DNA of 64,000 nucleotides, taken from positions 68,304,926 through 68,368,925 of the forward strand of contig CM049309.1 in assembly GCA_026874595.1 (NCBI GenBank), written 5' to 3'. The notes below the pieces were generated by a model, which was given only the letters and a program-made list of their open reading frames with translations, searched no databases and was not told where the DNA came from. Origin of the DNA: Sipunculus nudus. Taxonomy: Eukaryota; Annelida; Sipuncula; Golfingiida; Sipunculidae. This document shows, one piece after another, positions 1 through 12,242 of this stretch. Every line of letters begins with the position of its first letter. Positions within the stretch are counted from its first letter, which is position 1. Made by a program: the position numbers and the translations under genes.

Positions 1-1008
1 CAATGCATTATTTCTGTATAGTGTGAATAACCTGTGATACAAAATAAGATATATCTAAAAGGGCATTCAGTTTGATGATCAAGCCTGTGTTGATTGTTTT
101 TTTTTTTTGCACCAATTTTATTTTCAGTGTCATTGATAATCTTATCAAGTCTTTAAGAGCGATCAGTGATCACATTGATTCTTTACTTTATATTGTTAGA
201 CACATCAGTAATTAGTTCTCTTGCAGAGATTAAATAATATTGTGCCAGCCTCACCTGTATAGTCCATTACACCTGTTATATTATCTAATTAACTCGCTTT
301 TACATAAGACTGGAAAAAAGTCACAATCTAAAAAACAGTTGTGCATAAACAAGCCAGACATGATTAGTTTTTACCCCCATTGCAGGACAGGTACAAAATA
401 ATCAAGTAGTATAAAATTATTATTATTAATGTTACAAACTGTGAATAGGATGCTGATAAGCTCAATTTTTATGTTGATCACATTGGCTCCTGTTGGTGCA
501 TTCTTGTGTATGGTGTACAAATGTCATCTGTAAATATATAGAAAACATGGTCTATTTTAAGGTATATATACTGCATGAGCTATGGATATTTTTATGCCAG
601 GCGACTGCCACATGTTGTATGTCTGCCCTTCACAGTGGCTTGATCAGGAGCAGTTGCTCAGTTAGTGGCCCTGAATTACTTTATGAACTCCTTTTTCAAC
701 CAAAGGTCATGGTTATACAAAAGAGAAATTGTTGGTACCAGTAGTTAATAGGCTTCTGTATCAATTACTTGTTTTGAATATGTGGAGCATAGTATTTACA
801 AGTGCAACAAACCACATCAATGTGATTGCTATTTTACTCTGGAAAATGTATGAGGTGTGTCACTTGATAAAGCAGTCATCAGATCACTGATGATATACAG
901 ATATTTCATAAATTCATTATATTTCTTAAAGCAACAAACTATATGATATCAAGGTGTGCTGATACAAAGCGCAAACTGCCAAGCAGTAGATAACATGTCT
1001 ATTTGTAA
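1..1008. other. No gene seen; upstream of IP6K
   Basis: AT-rich sequence with T and A runs. No supported ORF, RNA gene or bounded repeat. Confidence 0.5.
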
Positions 1009-1730
1009 CTGTAGCCACCAAAACAGAGTTTTCTCCAGTTCAGCCGATGCATTAGTTTCTGGAGAATTCCGGTAAGAGTACTAAGACCCCTAGACCTATC
1101 TTTCTGAAAGCTGACATAACTATCAGGTCACATGTAAACTGCTGCCTAACAAAGGTTTGTGGTGCAAAAGGCAACTCTTTTTGTGTAGTGTCCCACTATA
1201 CATCTTTTTTTTTTATAAAACTATTAAAAGCCCATATCTCAGGAAGTGGTTCAATTTATCAGTCTAAAATTACCCACATCCATTCATCTGGGATACCTTT
1301 CTTGGAAATGCATGACAGGTAGCACACCTATAAACAGGTATTGATAGAAAACATCCATGTATTTATCTCAGGAGAGTTTGGATGAATCCCTCCAAAATTT
1401 GCATATATCCTTGGATCTTTGATTCCTTAATCTAATCAAGAATTATAGGGCTCCCTACAGTAGATTACACACATTGTCCTTCCTCAAATCTGTGTAGCGT
1501 GAAAATCATACAAATCTCAGTCCTGAGCAATTTGGTGTATCAGTCTGAAATTTTGCATGTAGATCCATCTTGGGTAAATTTCTTGTACACGAGACAGATG
1601 CATAGATCCATAGATCTTAGAATGGTTTATCTTATATACAAGACAGGTGGCGCCACCTTAAATCAATTACCCTCTTTACACAGCGCTTTACATGGGTCAT
1701 TCCGCAGTAAAATGAGCAATTACCTATATA
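1009..1730 (+). repeat. Degenerate copy of the GTATCC/GGTGGCGCCACC repeat family
   Basis: It starts GTAGCCACCAAAACAGAG, contains CAGGTGGCGCCACCTT at about 1645-1660 and the TTTTGCATGTAGATCCATC-type phrase of the internal subunits. The right limit is uncertain; a CTTTACACAGCGCTTTAC word there recurs inverted near 17620. Confidence 0.5.
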
Positions 1731-2080
1731 TCTGGTCTCTCCTTATTCATTCATCAGCAAGTAGTTAAAGGTTTTACACAAATACATATAGTTAAATTCC
1801 TTGGCATGGGTTCTCCAGCCATCCAAACTGAGATAATAAAGGATGGATTATAACTTGTGCAGGCCCATCCCAATATATGCACTTTCAGACAAATAGCATG
1901 TCTCCTGAGCAAGGAGCTAATATATTAGGTCATTTGGTAGAGTAGATAAAGAACTCATTCATTATCTTAATTAGCTAAATTAAAATACACAATAAGGTGT
2001 TCAGATTCCATTGTTGCTTGAAGCAATTGTTGCCACTAACTTTTTTTTGCGAGCATTTCAGATCTGTCCCCCAGTTTTGA

Positions 2081-4343
2081 GTCAACTCCGTCACAAAAAG
2101 AATTATATCCAAGCAAATTGACAGTTACATATTTATATCTATACAAAGCCAAATATAAAATGTTGCATGGACATACTTTATCCATGAAACACTGTTTTAT
2201 ACATAACATGTATCTAGTATCAGAAATGGAACCCTTTATGTCTTCATCCTGGAGGGTGGAAAATTAACATGTCAACTCCGTCACAGCTTTTTCACCCTCA
2301 TAAATAGATAAATGGGTAAAATGTTATTATGTTCAAGAAAAACATGTGTTTTTTGTTCAAAATCTGTAATAACTGGCTTATAACGTGATTTTCAAAAAAT
2401 TTATAAATTAAAAATCAAGCATTTGTCAACTCCATCACAGTCAACTCCGTCACGTGATGGAGTTGACATGTCTGTATTTTGAGCACTGATTACTTAACAA
2501 AGCTTTCACCATTATTATATATACTAATATATTGTATATTCCATTAGATTGCAACTTTATTTTATGTGTAAGCTTAATTATTATTCAATTTATTTAGTTC
2601 CAGGCAATATTAATGATTTATGAATTGGCTAACTAATGAAATACAGTTACCCAGCAGAAAGATCATTAGATTTTGGTATTCTCACCTGATACATCCACTG
2701 CTTTTTATATAACTGAATACTTTCATTTTTAACAGCATGGGCAATTGGCAATCTAAATTATTTAAAAATAAAATGAAGCTAGATATGATACAGGGCATTC
2801 ACTCTTGAAGCCTGTGTTCCATATTATCAATAAAGATATTCTTATGACCCCAGATTAATAGTGGTTTCATTCTGCTAAAGAGTGTCAGGCCTGTACCTTG
2901 AACTACAATATCCAAAGTCATTTGGAATACATTTGCTAGATTTTTTTACATCCTGTCCCAGCAGGAAAACCTAAGCATGTTGCAGCAGACTTGGCCAATT
3001 ATTGTGCTATAATATATTTTTCTCTGTGGACATTAATATGATTTAATTATTCATATGTCCATTGTATGACACTTGATTGTAGACATGCTGCATAAAATAA
3101 AAAAAAATAAAAACAAATGGTGTCAATCCTCTTTTCCTGCTAACATGCTGCTTCTGGTTCCCACAAAAGACAGTGGCAACATAATAACAGAATCTTTCTT
3201 GCAAATGCAGACACTGATGAAGATGACTCCATGACACCTGGTATTGTTCTTCAGTTTCTGTGAAACCTATTTCATTGTTTAATGTAACTGTTAATTTGGT
3301 TCACTAAATAGTTTTCCACTTTTGAACTGGTAATTGAGTACAAACAGAAACTTTTGCACTACTTGTAACTCTGTTGTTGAAACATCCAGAGTCAATAGTG
3401 CCAATCTTGTTTGATATATTATCTAGTTAGGATGATGAATAATAGCAACTTCTTGCATCACTTTGGCATATTTGGCAGCTGATGGACAGTTCCAGTCCTC
3501 TAGTGGTCAGCAAAAAGAAGGCAAAACTGAATCTACAACCCTTACAAAGAGCAGCCCCATCTCATTTTAAGGTCTTTTACCCTGTCTCGCCTCCCAGAGA
3601 TTTTAATGGCCTTTAAAATATTTCAAGACATCTACAGACCCCAAAACTGACAAGGAAAAGGAAATTTAAATCAACTGTAGGATGTCTAATCATTTTGAAA
3701 TACCTGTGCTGTATACTTTAAATATTTTAAACATACAGTCAAGTTGTTTTCATATGTTTGCAGAGAAATATTTAGTTATGCGACAACAGATTTTCTTCTG
3801 TCAGCCAGAACTTAAATATGAGCCAATTTATGTGACACAATCAAGTGCTGGTCAATAAAAAAAATTAAATACCATATAAGGAAATATTTGATCACAGAAG
3901 ACTTGTGCATGAAAATAATTAAGAGATTTATAAAGTCATATGTTAGAGTATACCGGTCAAAAGCCTGTTCTGTCAACTCCGTCACAAATACTCATGGTCT
4001 TTGCCAGCTAAATATTATCAAGGGAATCATTTAACTACACAGATTTTTCTGTTATAAATGCAAATAAAGGAAATCTTGATTTATCTAATGATGATTTAAT
4101 CTATTTTTATTAGAATAATTGTCTTTACCTGAGAAAAAGAATTAAAGAAAAAAATAGTTTTTGATAAAATTTGCAATTTTCTTAACATTTTTTGTATATA
4201 CATTGGTCTAATTCATAATGCAAAGTTTTATTTAATTTTCCAAGGGAGGAATGATATTATGCCATTGTCTTGTATTATTTAACTGGTGTCATCTCCTCAA
4301 ATTTTGTATTTCAGATCAATTAACATGACTGTGACGGAGTTGA
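2081..4343. repeat. Cluster of a 14-bp motif GTCAACTCCGTCAC, direct and inverted
   Basis: Exact or one-mismatch copies are at 2081-2094, 2271-2284, 2425-2438, 2440-2453, 2454-2467 (inverted), 3972-3985 and 4331-4343 (inverted, one end mismatch). Between them the DNA is AT-rich and unremarkable. Possibly these are ends of MITEs, with the outermost pair delimiting a 2.26-kb element. Confidence 0.5.
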
Positions 4344-4479
4344 AAAAGTGTTTTACTGAGCTTTGGATGCTTGTTATTTTCAAAAAAGACTTTGCTGTTT
4401 AAGCTTGGCCTATATGTGTTAGTGAAACTAGACATCTCTGCCTACATGTGCTACAAATTTAAGCCAGATATGACAAAAA

Positions 4480-5225
4480 AATTTTTTGACCAAGCAGTAT
4501 CACCAATTTGCCCAATTTACTGTGGAATGACCCACATATAGGCCTGCTAACTATATCATAAGGGCTGTTTGTTTTGACCTTGTATCCTGAATTGCTACAC
4601 CAGAGGGGAGCACTGTATTTGATCAAATCAGACCCTGTGCTGGAAGACAAAACGGTTTACCAGCCAAGCAAGGAACACACGGTGCCAATGTTGTTGATTT
4701 CGTTTTGAGTGACAGCTCATTGCCCGGCAACCGTTTGAACATGCAACAGGCTCACAGAGAATGGCCCCACACGTGGTTTCTAGGCAGAGCCTGATGCCTG
4801 TCGAGTGTTTGTTGACAGGCATTTGGTTGGCTGCTAGTCACATCAGCAGTTTTTTCAGCAGACAGACCCACCATCTGGTGTTTAAGTGCATCATAAACGG
4901 TCAAGCAGGCAGCGGGAAAATCAGTATCTTCTTTAGAAGCACAAGATTTCTGCTGCCTCGGGAGTGTATAAATCAATATCCTCTGCATGAAGGGCCATCT
5001 TGAGCAAATTTTGTACACAAGACAGGTGGCACCACCTGCAATCATGAATTCGAAGAAAACATTTATTCATTTATCTCAGGAATGGTTTGACATATCAGCC
5101 TGAAATTGTAGATGTCCATGGATCCAGTATGGCATGTACATGCACAATTTGGGCATCTCTTATGTACCACAGATTTGGAGGGCTGTCACAGTAGAAGAGA
5201 TTCCAAGCCTCACTTTACCCATGCC
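4480..5225. repeat. Rearranged repeat: module shared in opposite orientation with 16935-17650
   Basis: Bases 4560-5000 match the reverse complement of 16935-17600 with many differences (for example GGATACAAGGTC against GGATACGAGGTC). The match is followed by direct-orientation subunits with CAGGTGGCACCACCTGCAATC. Short overlapping ORFs on both strands here are not conserved in the other copy. Confidence 0.5.
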
Positions 5226-7177
5226 TCTGTGATTTTTGGCTAATACCTTTACTTGCTTGTCTACTGCCCATATTGCGGTTTTCCTTATTATATTTATACT
5301 TTATTATATTATACATCAATATAAAGAGAATTTTAGGGGGACATGATATCTATACTGTTCAGTGAGAAAAAAACATGGCAGTCTGTTTAGGGGCATTGTA
5401 TTTTAAGCAGCAAACATTTTCTTATCAAGGTATGCAGATATTTATACTATATGTCACTGACATTCTTTTCATCTGTGTATGCTTACCTTAGCCATTTTTC
5501 AAGATGCAGGGCCAGAATGCTGGGGCAGATATATTACCTGACCCTTATCAGCATCAAAATACAAGGTCATCCAGGTCCCTGTGTCACAAAAATTTAGGAA
5601 AATCAATGAACTGTTTGGGTATTCTGGATGACAATTTAAAAAGAAAATATATGAAAACTTATGAAACATAACCTTCTTTAGGAAGAAATATAGTTGTGAT
5701 TTAGACTTTCCCAAACAGTTATAACATGTTGATTACTACCTAGTGTAGTGGGCATCATGCCATGCTGGACTGAGATAGGCAGTGGTACATGGAGTTGGAA
5801 TATATCTGTCTGTGTCTCGATACCAGGCTAAATCACTGGAATGTTCAAAGGATCCACATGGCTACACTTTTGACAGGTACACAGTGGTGCACTAGTGAGT
5901 ACCTGAACCCAAAATAATTCATCATTGGTCTGTGATCATGGGAGCGATAGAAACAAAATGTATTGCTGGTATTGCACTCTTTACTGTTGCTGATGACAGA
6001 TTCACTGAATATAGTTCTGAATATAGTAGTTTTGTTCCTGTGTGAGATTTTTTAGATGGGACAACAAACCGTACTCTAATGTAACAAATTTACAGATTTA
6101 GGTGTTCAAGAGTTTTAAGAAAGGTAAGTGTGAAATTGTTACTACAGTTTTGCATAAGAATTCAGAATTTTTGTTGTTGTTGTCTTTTCTAAACGCCATC
6201 TTACCTTCACTGTAAGCAGCATTTTTCTCAACATCATTCATGACTAGGGGCGTGATCATTGATGCCAGAGTTTAAAGCTTTATCTAAATTTAAGAAAAGG
6301 CAACTGACCTTGAGTAACATTTTACCTGGAGCTGACTTGGAGTTTGATGAAGGCCATGAGTTTACCCTGTGTGTGTGTCTGTAACTTTATGAATATGGAA
6401 TCTCAAACTGTGACTGAAGGTTTCAGTGAATTTTGTGCATAAGTAAGTCTTTCACGTCATAACATATTTATTTTTGAATTTCATTTGGAATCTGATACAA
6501 ATTCAAGATTAAAAAGTCTTGTGATATCTTTCAAATATTTTAAACTGGTAAATCTTAAGCCAAGAAGGATTTGGTCACAGTGGAAGAGTTGATCTGAATC
6601 TACCTGTAGATGCAGTGGCTGTACCCCTTCTTAGCTTAGCTTAATGTTAGTCATACATAAACTTAAGTGATCAGGTCCATTGTCTTTCCTGCTGTCTGGT
6701 CATCTGTTAACAAGCCACAAATCATAACTGATAGACCTAGAAACCTCTAACCTGACAAGAGGAAAACCTAACCTTGCAAAATCTGTGGGAGAAACCTGTA
6801 ATTTAGTCCCTCCAAGTCTATATTCTGAGTTTTTATGCTTGTTTGCGAAACCCAGAATAATAAACAAATTTGACACTAGAGCTCCAGTATCTCGATTAAT
6901 GCATGGATTTGCCTTGAATCTTGTTTTGCATATTGATCATGGCCAATTTTGTCAAATTCTTTTGCCTTTTCCCTGCTAATTTTGAGAGCATCAAATGACA
7001 GCATTTTCTCAGTAGTTGTTTCTTCTAGTGGATACCTTAAGTTTTTACGGTCACAACGGCTTATTTTTTGCAAGCTACATGCCAAAAACTTCATTTTCAC
7101 CGTTAAAAGCCAGTTGTAAATTTTAGTAATCGCTGGTGATTCAGCCAGTTTTGGACATAATGAATAATTAGTGATCA
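5226..7177. other. No gene seen
   Basis: AT-rich intergenic or 5' intronic sequence. Short ORFs overlap on both strands and have no family features. It may contain a non-coding IP6K first exon that I cannot identify. Confidence 0.5.
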
Positions 7178-8599
7178 TTGTATCCGCCAAAACGAAGTTT
7201 TACAGACACTATGTTTTTGACCGGGTTCCGTCGCCACAGCCCTGATCATTTCCGGAGAACTACTCTGACACTTCTGGACAGATTTTTCCAAAACTTACAC
7301 CAATTATCGGGTCACATGTGAACTGGTGCCTAACCAATTTGCGTTGACCTCTGACCTTTCCTCTCTGCCCAGCGTCCATTTGTGTGTTTGTTTCCACACA
7401 CAAACCCACATATCTCGGAAACCATTTGACATATCAGGAAAAAAATTTTGTACAAATGTAGACCTTGGTGGCACCACCTGCAACCATGTTTGCACAGTGT
7501 CCATCTGTTCATCTGCCTTGGGTTAAAATCAGTCATATCTCTGCAGTGAATTGACTAATTCACCTGAAATTCGACATTCGTATACATCCCTGATAGCTTT
7601 CTTGATTTTATGACAGGTGGCGCCACCTACTTTCACATTCATGCTGCAGACATCCAAGCTCATTTCTCGGGAACTGTTTAACCGATTTGGCAAAAATTTT
7701 GTGTGTGTATAGAACTCACATAGCTCTTTATCATACGCAAAACTGGTGGCGCCACCTGCAACCATTTTTGAACAACATCCATCTGTTTGTCTGCCGTGGG
7801 AAAAATCACTTATATTTCAGCAGTGGTTTGACATATCTGCCTAAAATTTTGCAGTTTTATACTTCCTACAGATTTCTTGATTTTATGACAGGTGGCCCCA
7901 CCTACATTCTTGTTTACGCTGCAGACATCCAAGCTCATATTTGGGAACCTTTTGACCGATTGGGCCAAAATTTTGCATGTATATAGATCTCACATAGCTC
8001 TTCATCATATACAAAACTGGAGGGGCCACATGGAACCATTTTTGCACAGCTTCTGTCTGTTTGTCTGCCGTGGGCTAAAATCACTCATATCTCTGTAGTG
8101 GTTTGACATAACTGCCTAAAATTTTGCACGTTTATACATCCTGGACAGCTTTCTTGATTTTATGACAGGTGGCGCCACCTGCATTCTAGATTATGTTGCA
8201 GATATCCAAGCTCATATTTTGGGAACCGTTTGACCAATTGGGCCAAAATTTTGCATGTGTATAGATCTCACATAGCTCTTTATCATGCACAAAACTGGAG
8301 GTGCCACCTGCAACCATTTTTGCACAGTGTCTGTCTGTTTGTCTGCCATGGGCTAAAATCACTCATATCTCTGTAGTGGTTTGACGTAACTACTTAAAAT
8401 TATGCATATGTATACAACTTGGACAGCTTTCTGGATTTGTGGTAGGTGGCGCAACCTACATTCACATTCACATCCATGCTAATATGCAACACACCTCACT
8501 TTATTTCCCCTTGTCACTCAATTCATGCCTAACTTCACCTGTTCCACTCTGATTTTGGTGGATACACGTAGTCGCTTGTCGAATACCCGTATTCTAGTT
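7178..8599 (+). mobile_element. Helitron-like repeat with internal GGTGGCGCCACC array, copy 1
   Basis: The copy starts ATTGTATCCGCCAAAACG and ends GTATTCTAGTT. The interior holds alternating subunits around GGTGGCGCCACCTGCAACC and GGTGGCGCCACCTACATTC, giving a roughly 275-bp higher-order repeat (for example at 7617, 7890, 8165, 8445). The end GAATACCCGTATTC can fold as a hairpin just before CTAG. Classification as a Helitron/Helentron-type non-autonomous element is inference. Confidence 0.5.
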
Positions 8600-10169
8600 T
8601 ATCCAGTGTGTACTCCATATGGATAATTAGGTTATTCTGACATCATTTGCATAGTTAACAGGCTTATTGACAATGCCCTTTAGACAATGAGTATTAAAAA
8701 CAATGAATCTAGTATAAAAGCCACATCCAACGTGTTAGTCAGCTGAGCTTTATGACCCATGGGTCACTTATTTATGCTTGTGCATCTGTTTGAAAATTGA
8801 TAGCATCAGGGGTTAATATTATTGATGGAATCCATAATGAAGTAATGATCACTTCCCAGATAATTTATGGTACATGGTCATGCATCTTTGCATTTTTATA
8901 ATGGAAAAACCATCATTTATCACTAATTATGTTTTCCTATGCTATATTAAAGGTCCACATGGGGCCATTTGTTAATTAGACCATTAGGCTAGCTGGCAGT
9001 GTTTTAATTTGTACTTCTTACAGTTATTTAATGTTTGTAGTCAGCTAATGTAGTGCAGCAAGGTGAATACTCATATATTTATACCAGTACTTAGGTGCTG
9101 CCTATACTAACATCATATAGTGTACATGCAAAAACTGAGCTTGAAAGTGATAGCGAAGTAGTATACACCAGAAACTGGCATAAACAGGAATGGCCAACAG
9201 GTATGTTAACAGGTGTGGCACAAATTGCAATTTGTTGTGATTGAGAAATTCCTTTGGCCTGCTTAAGCTTAGATCTTGAATGAATGTTCTTAGGAGCTCT
9301 TAAGACCACTGATGTATTGTGTAATAAATAATTTGTTTTAAATTATGCATTTAAAAGGAAATCATGATTTTTTTATCCATTATCATGATTTTCACATTTA
9401 TTTTAAATTGAGTAATTAAATTATTATTATGCATACATTTAAGAAAAATAATGCTTAAAAAGCTTATCTTAGCCCCATGATATTGTAAGTTTAAATTTAT
9501 ATTGAGATGCTCTTTTTAATTAGGTGTGTGGGAGATAACACTTTTTCAGTTTGGTCAATGAAATTCAGCTTATGTTTATATAAAATTCTTTGATCATGCT
9601 GGGCAGTTGTCCATACCTGCTGATTATCTGGCTTATACTTTGAGAAAATCTTATTCTGTTGCTATAGTTGAAAACTCAGTATTTTTGACAGATTTAGTGC
9701 TATACCATAATCAAATGTTTTTGGTCAATCTGTTTGCAGATGTGGCTTGCTATGTAAAGTTTATGAATGATGCCCATGTCTTGGAATGTAGCAACAACCA
9801 TGAGCAAAACAACAGGAAATGAGGAAGAATGATAATTGAAGGAAGGAGTATAAAAATGCTTGTATAAATAGACCTGTTTTTAGAGAAATGTTGCAAATTA
9901 ATAACCTAGTAGTCATGATGAACGATGCAGGTGAGCTTCAAATGAAATACTTTGCAAGTGGCATTGATTCAGATTCTGTAGGTGGAATTGAAAAAAATGC
10001 TGAGTGTAATAGTGGTATGTATGTAGGTGTTTATGATACAGGGTTCTTTGTATATACAATCTTCACTAGTTAGACCAGATTTTGTCAGGTAAAGTACATG
10101 TGATGATATCCTGATAAGGTTGACTCCTTAAAAATAAGTTAAACCTGCAGGACAGTATGTGCCAGACGT
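8600..10169. other. No gene seen
   Basis: AT-rich, without recognised coding or repeat structure apart from homopolymers. Confidence 0.5.
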
Positions 10170-10177
10170 AACAAAAT

Positions 10178-11479
10178 CAGACCTGGGAGCCGCCGCCGAA
10201 TTGAGCCAGCCGCCGCCGTTAATTTTATAAGCAAGCCGCCGCCGATAGTTTTCTTGAGCCGCCGAATTGCGCCAGCCGCCGCCGATTATTAAACACCGGC
10301 TCAGCCGCCGGCGAAATTCTGATAAGCTAATGACAAAAGGGATATTCGCTTGCAATCCTCAGCTTGTAAATAGTTACTACAGTAACATGTTAACACAAAC
10401 CCGTCTCAAGCAGATATCATCGAGCTGCATGGCTTCGCAATGGTAATGCATGATTAATTTTATGGAAGTTGTAAGTCATTATGTTAGACAGTTAACAAGG
10501 TTCCCTGAAAGTCCCTTTGTTTCAGACCGGATAACTGGCATATTCCCCGTTTGCTCAAGGGCGTTTGTCTAACCCTGGTTGCTCAAAATATTCCAGAATC
10601 CAGATCATTCACAAGTTTATTCAGTGTGATACAGATTCTTGATCATTTAAAGTTATTGAGGTTGATGTGCAATATTTAAAAAAAAATCATATACTGCTCG
10701 GTTAAAATTCAGAATTCAATGAACGGAAACCATAGGGAAAAGCTGTTATATGTATGGGAAAAAAATATGCATGAATTTTTGTTATCATTGTTTCCAGCCA
10801 ATATAAGACATTTTAGTGTACGTATAACAATGAAACGATGTCGGCAGCCAGCGACCGCTCATAACTACCTCATATTATAATCATGCTACAAATGTCAATT
10901 GCGTAAACACATGGATAAATGTCATAAAATCCCTGAGTAGAAACTACACTTTTAAGCGAGACCGATTGGTTAGCAATTTGAATTCAAAACGCGAGACCAA
11001 ATCAGTGTCAAATAGCTGCAGACACCGGCTGCTTCAACCACTGACATACATATTGCTGCATGAACATATTAAGGGTTACACAGGTCACGGGAATGATTGA
11101 GGCTGACACTGCGAAAATTCATGACAGAATTCCTATTTCAATTAAGACACGTGACAAATTACGTACACGATTGCAACCGGGAATGTTCAGCGCAGGAAAA
11201 AAACATGTCGATCATAGGCTAGGCTAAAAGGAATTAGAGATTTCGTGGTTGTGGCAGTGAGTTGGTCTGTTCACATTACATCAAGAAGAATTCACAATAT
11301 GTTTTAAGTAATCAAATTTTCATGATTTTTATAAAAACTCTTTGGCTTGGGTTCGATTTTGTACGTTATGTCACCTCTCTCCCTCCTCAAATGACAATTT
11401 TTACCAAATGTTTTGATTAATTTAGAGACACTTGCGGGTGAAGCATGACTTTCTGTACACTAAATATATAAATATATAA

Positions 11480-11523
<44 letters not shown>

Positions 11524-12234
11524 ACAAAATTTTCGCCCTTTCACATAATCTCATATGATAAAGTTAAAAAAGAAGCACACAGTACTTCAATCCATGACAC
11601 TAAGTTCGGCACACGAAAAACGATTATCTGGTTGAACTGTCATGCAAGTGAGCGCACGAAAACAGTTGCTTAGAGGATGCAAACAATGATATCTATATCT
11701 CAATAGCTGAATTGAAACCTTCGATTTTTCAAGATGCTTTTAGCAATGTAACGTTATATCAGTTGAGATCAAATAAATCACGTGTACCCAACTTCTGTCA
11801 AAAGAAATGAGGAAAATCATAACAATTTTCATCTGATCAAATAAGCGCTCAGCTTCACCAAAACACGCTATATTGTCAGATCTGAAAACAGAGTGGGGGA
11901 TTCCCCATCCTTCACGTAACCACTCACTGTCCTTGTACACGCCCGGCGTGACATTGAATAAAATTAATTTATCCAATGGGTAATTACCCTTTCAAAATAT
12001 TCTTTAAGTTTGTTTCATATTATTGTACTTATAAATATAATTCCATTAGACTGAGACAACATTTTGTCCATAAGATATTTGCCTCATCTTTACGGCTCAG
12101 CCGGCTAGCCAGCCACAACGTTGTCCACTCAGCCATCATCATTATTCTTAGACCTGAGCCGGCTCAGCCGGTTAGCCAGCCAGTTTTTCTTCCAGCCAGC
12201 CGATTTACAGGTCAACGGCTGGCTCCCAGGTCTG
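10178..12234. mobile_element. Non-autonomous hAT-type transposon, 2057 bp
   Basis: Inverted termini CAGACCTGGGAGCC (10178) and GGCTCCCAGGTCTG (ending 12234) are flanked by a perfect 8-bp duplication AACAAAAT at 10170-10177 and 12235-12242. The subterminal 150 bp at each end are GC-rich and made of repeated GCCGCCGCCGA-like (left) and GGCTCAGCCGG-like (right) motifs, as hAT transposases often need. There is no transposase ORF. An (AT)n/(ATATAA)n tract lies at about 11463-11520. Confidence 0.5.
11463..11520. repeat. AT microsatellite
   Basis: ATATAA-type units grade into pure (AT)n, inside the hAT-type element. Confidence 0.5.
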
Positions 12235-12242
12235 AACAAAAT

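Noticed and set aside
4752-5045. 97-codon open frame on the - strand
   Set aside because: It lies in a repeat module. The homologous module at 16935-17600 does not keep the frame.
7600-8470. CRISPR-like array of regularly spaced palindromes
   Set aside because: Host DNA is an animal genome; the intervals between palindromes are themselves repeated rather than unique, so this is a tandem array in a transposon.
11740-11976. 78-codon open frame inside the 2.06-kb hAT-type element
   Set aside because: No hAT transposase signature and no continuation in neighbouring frames.
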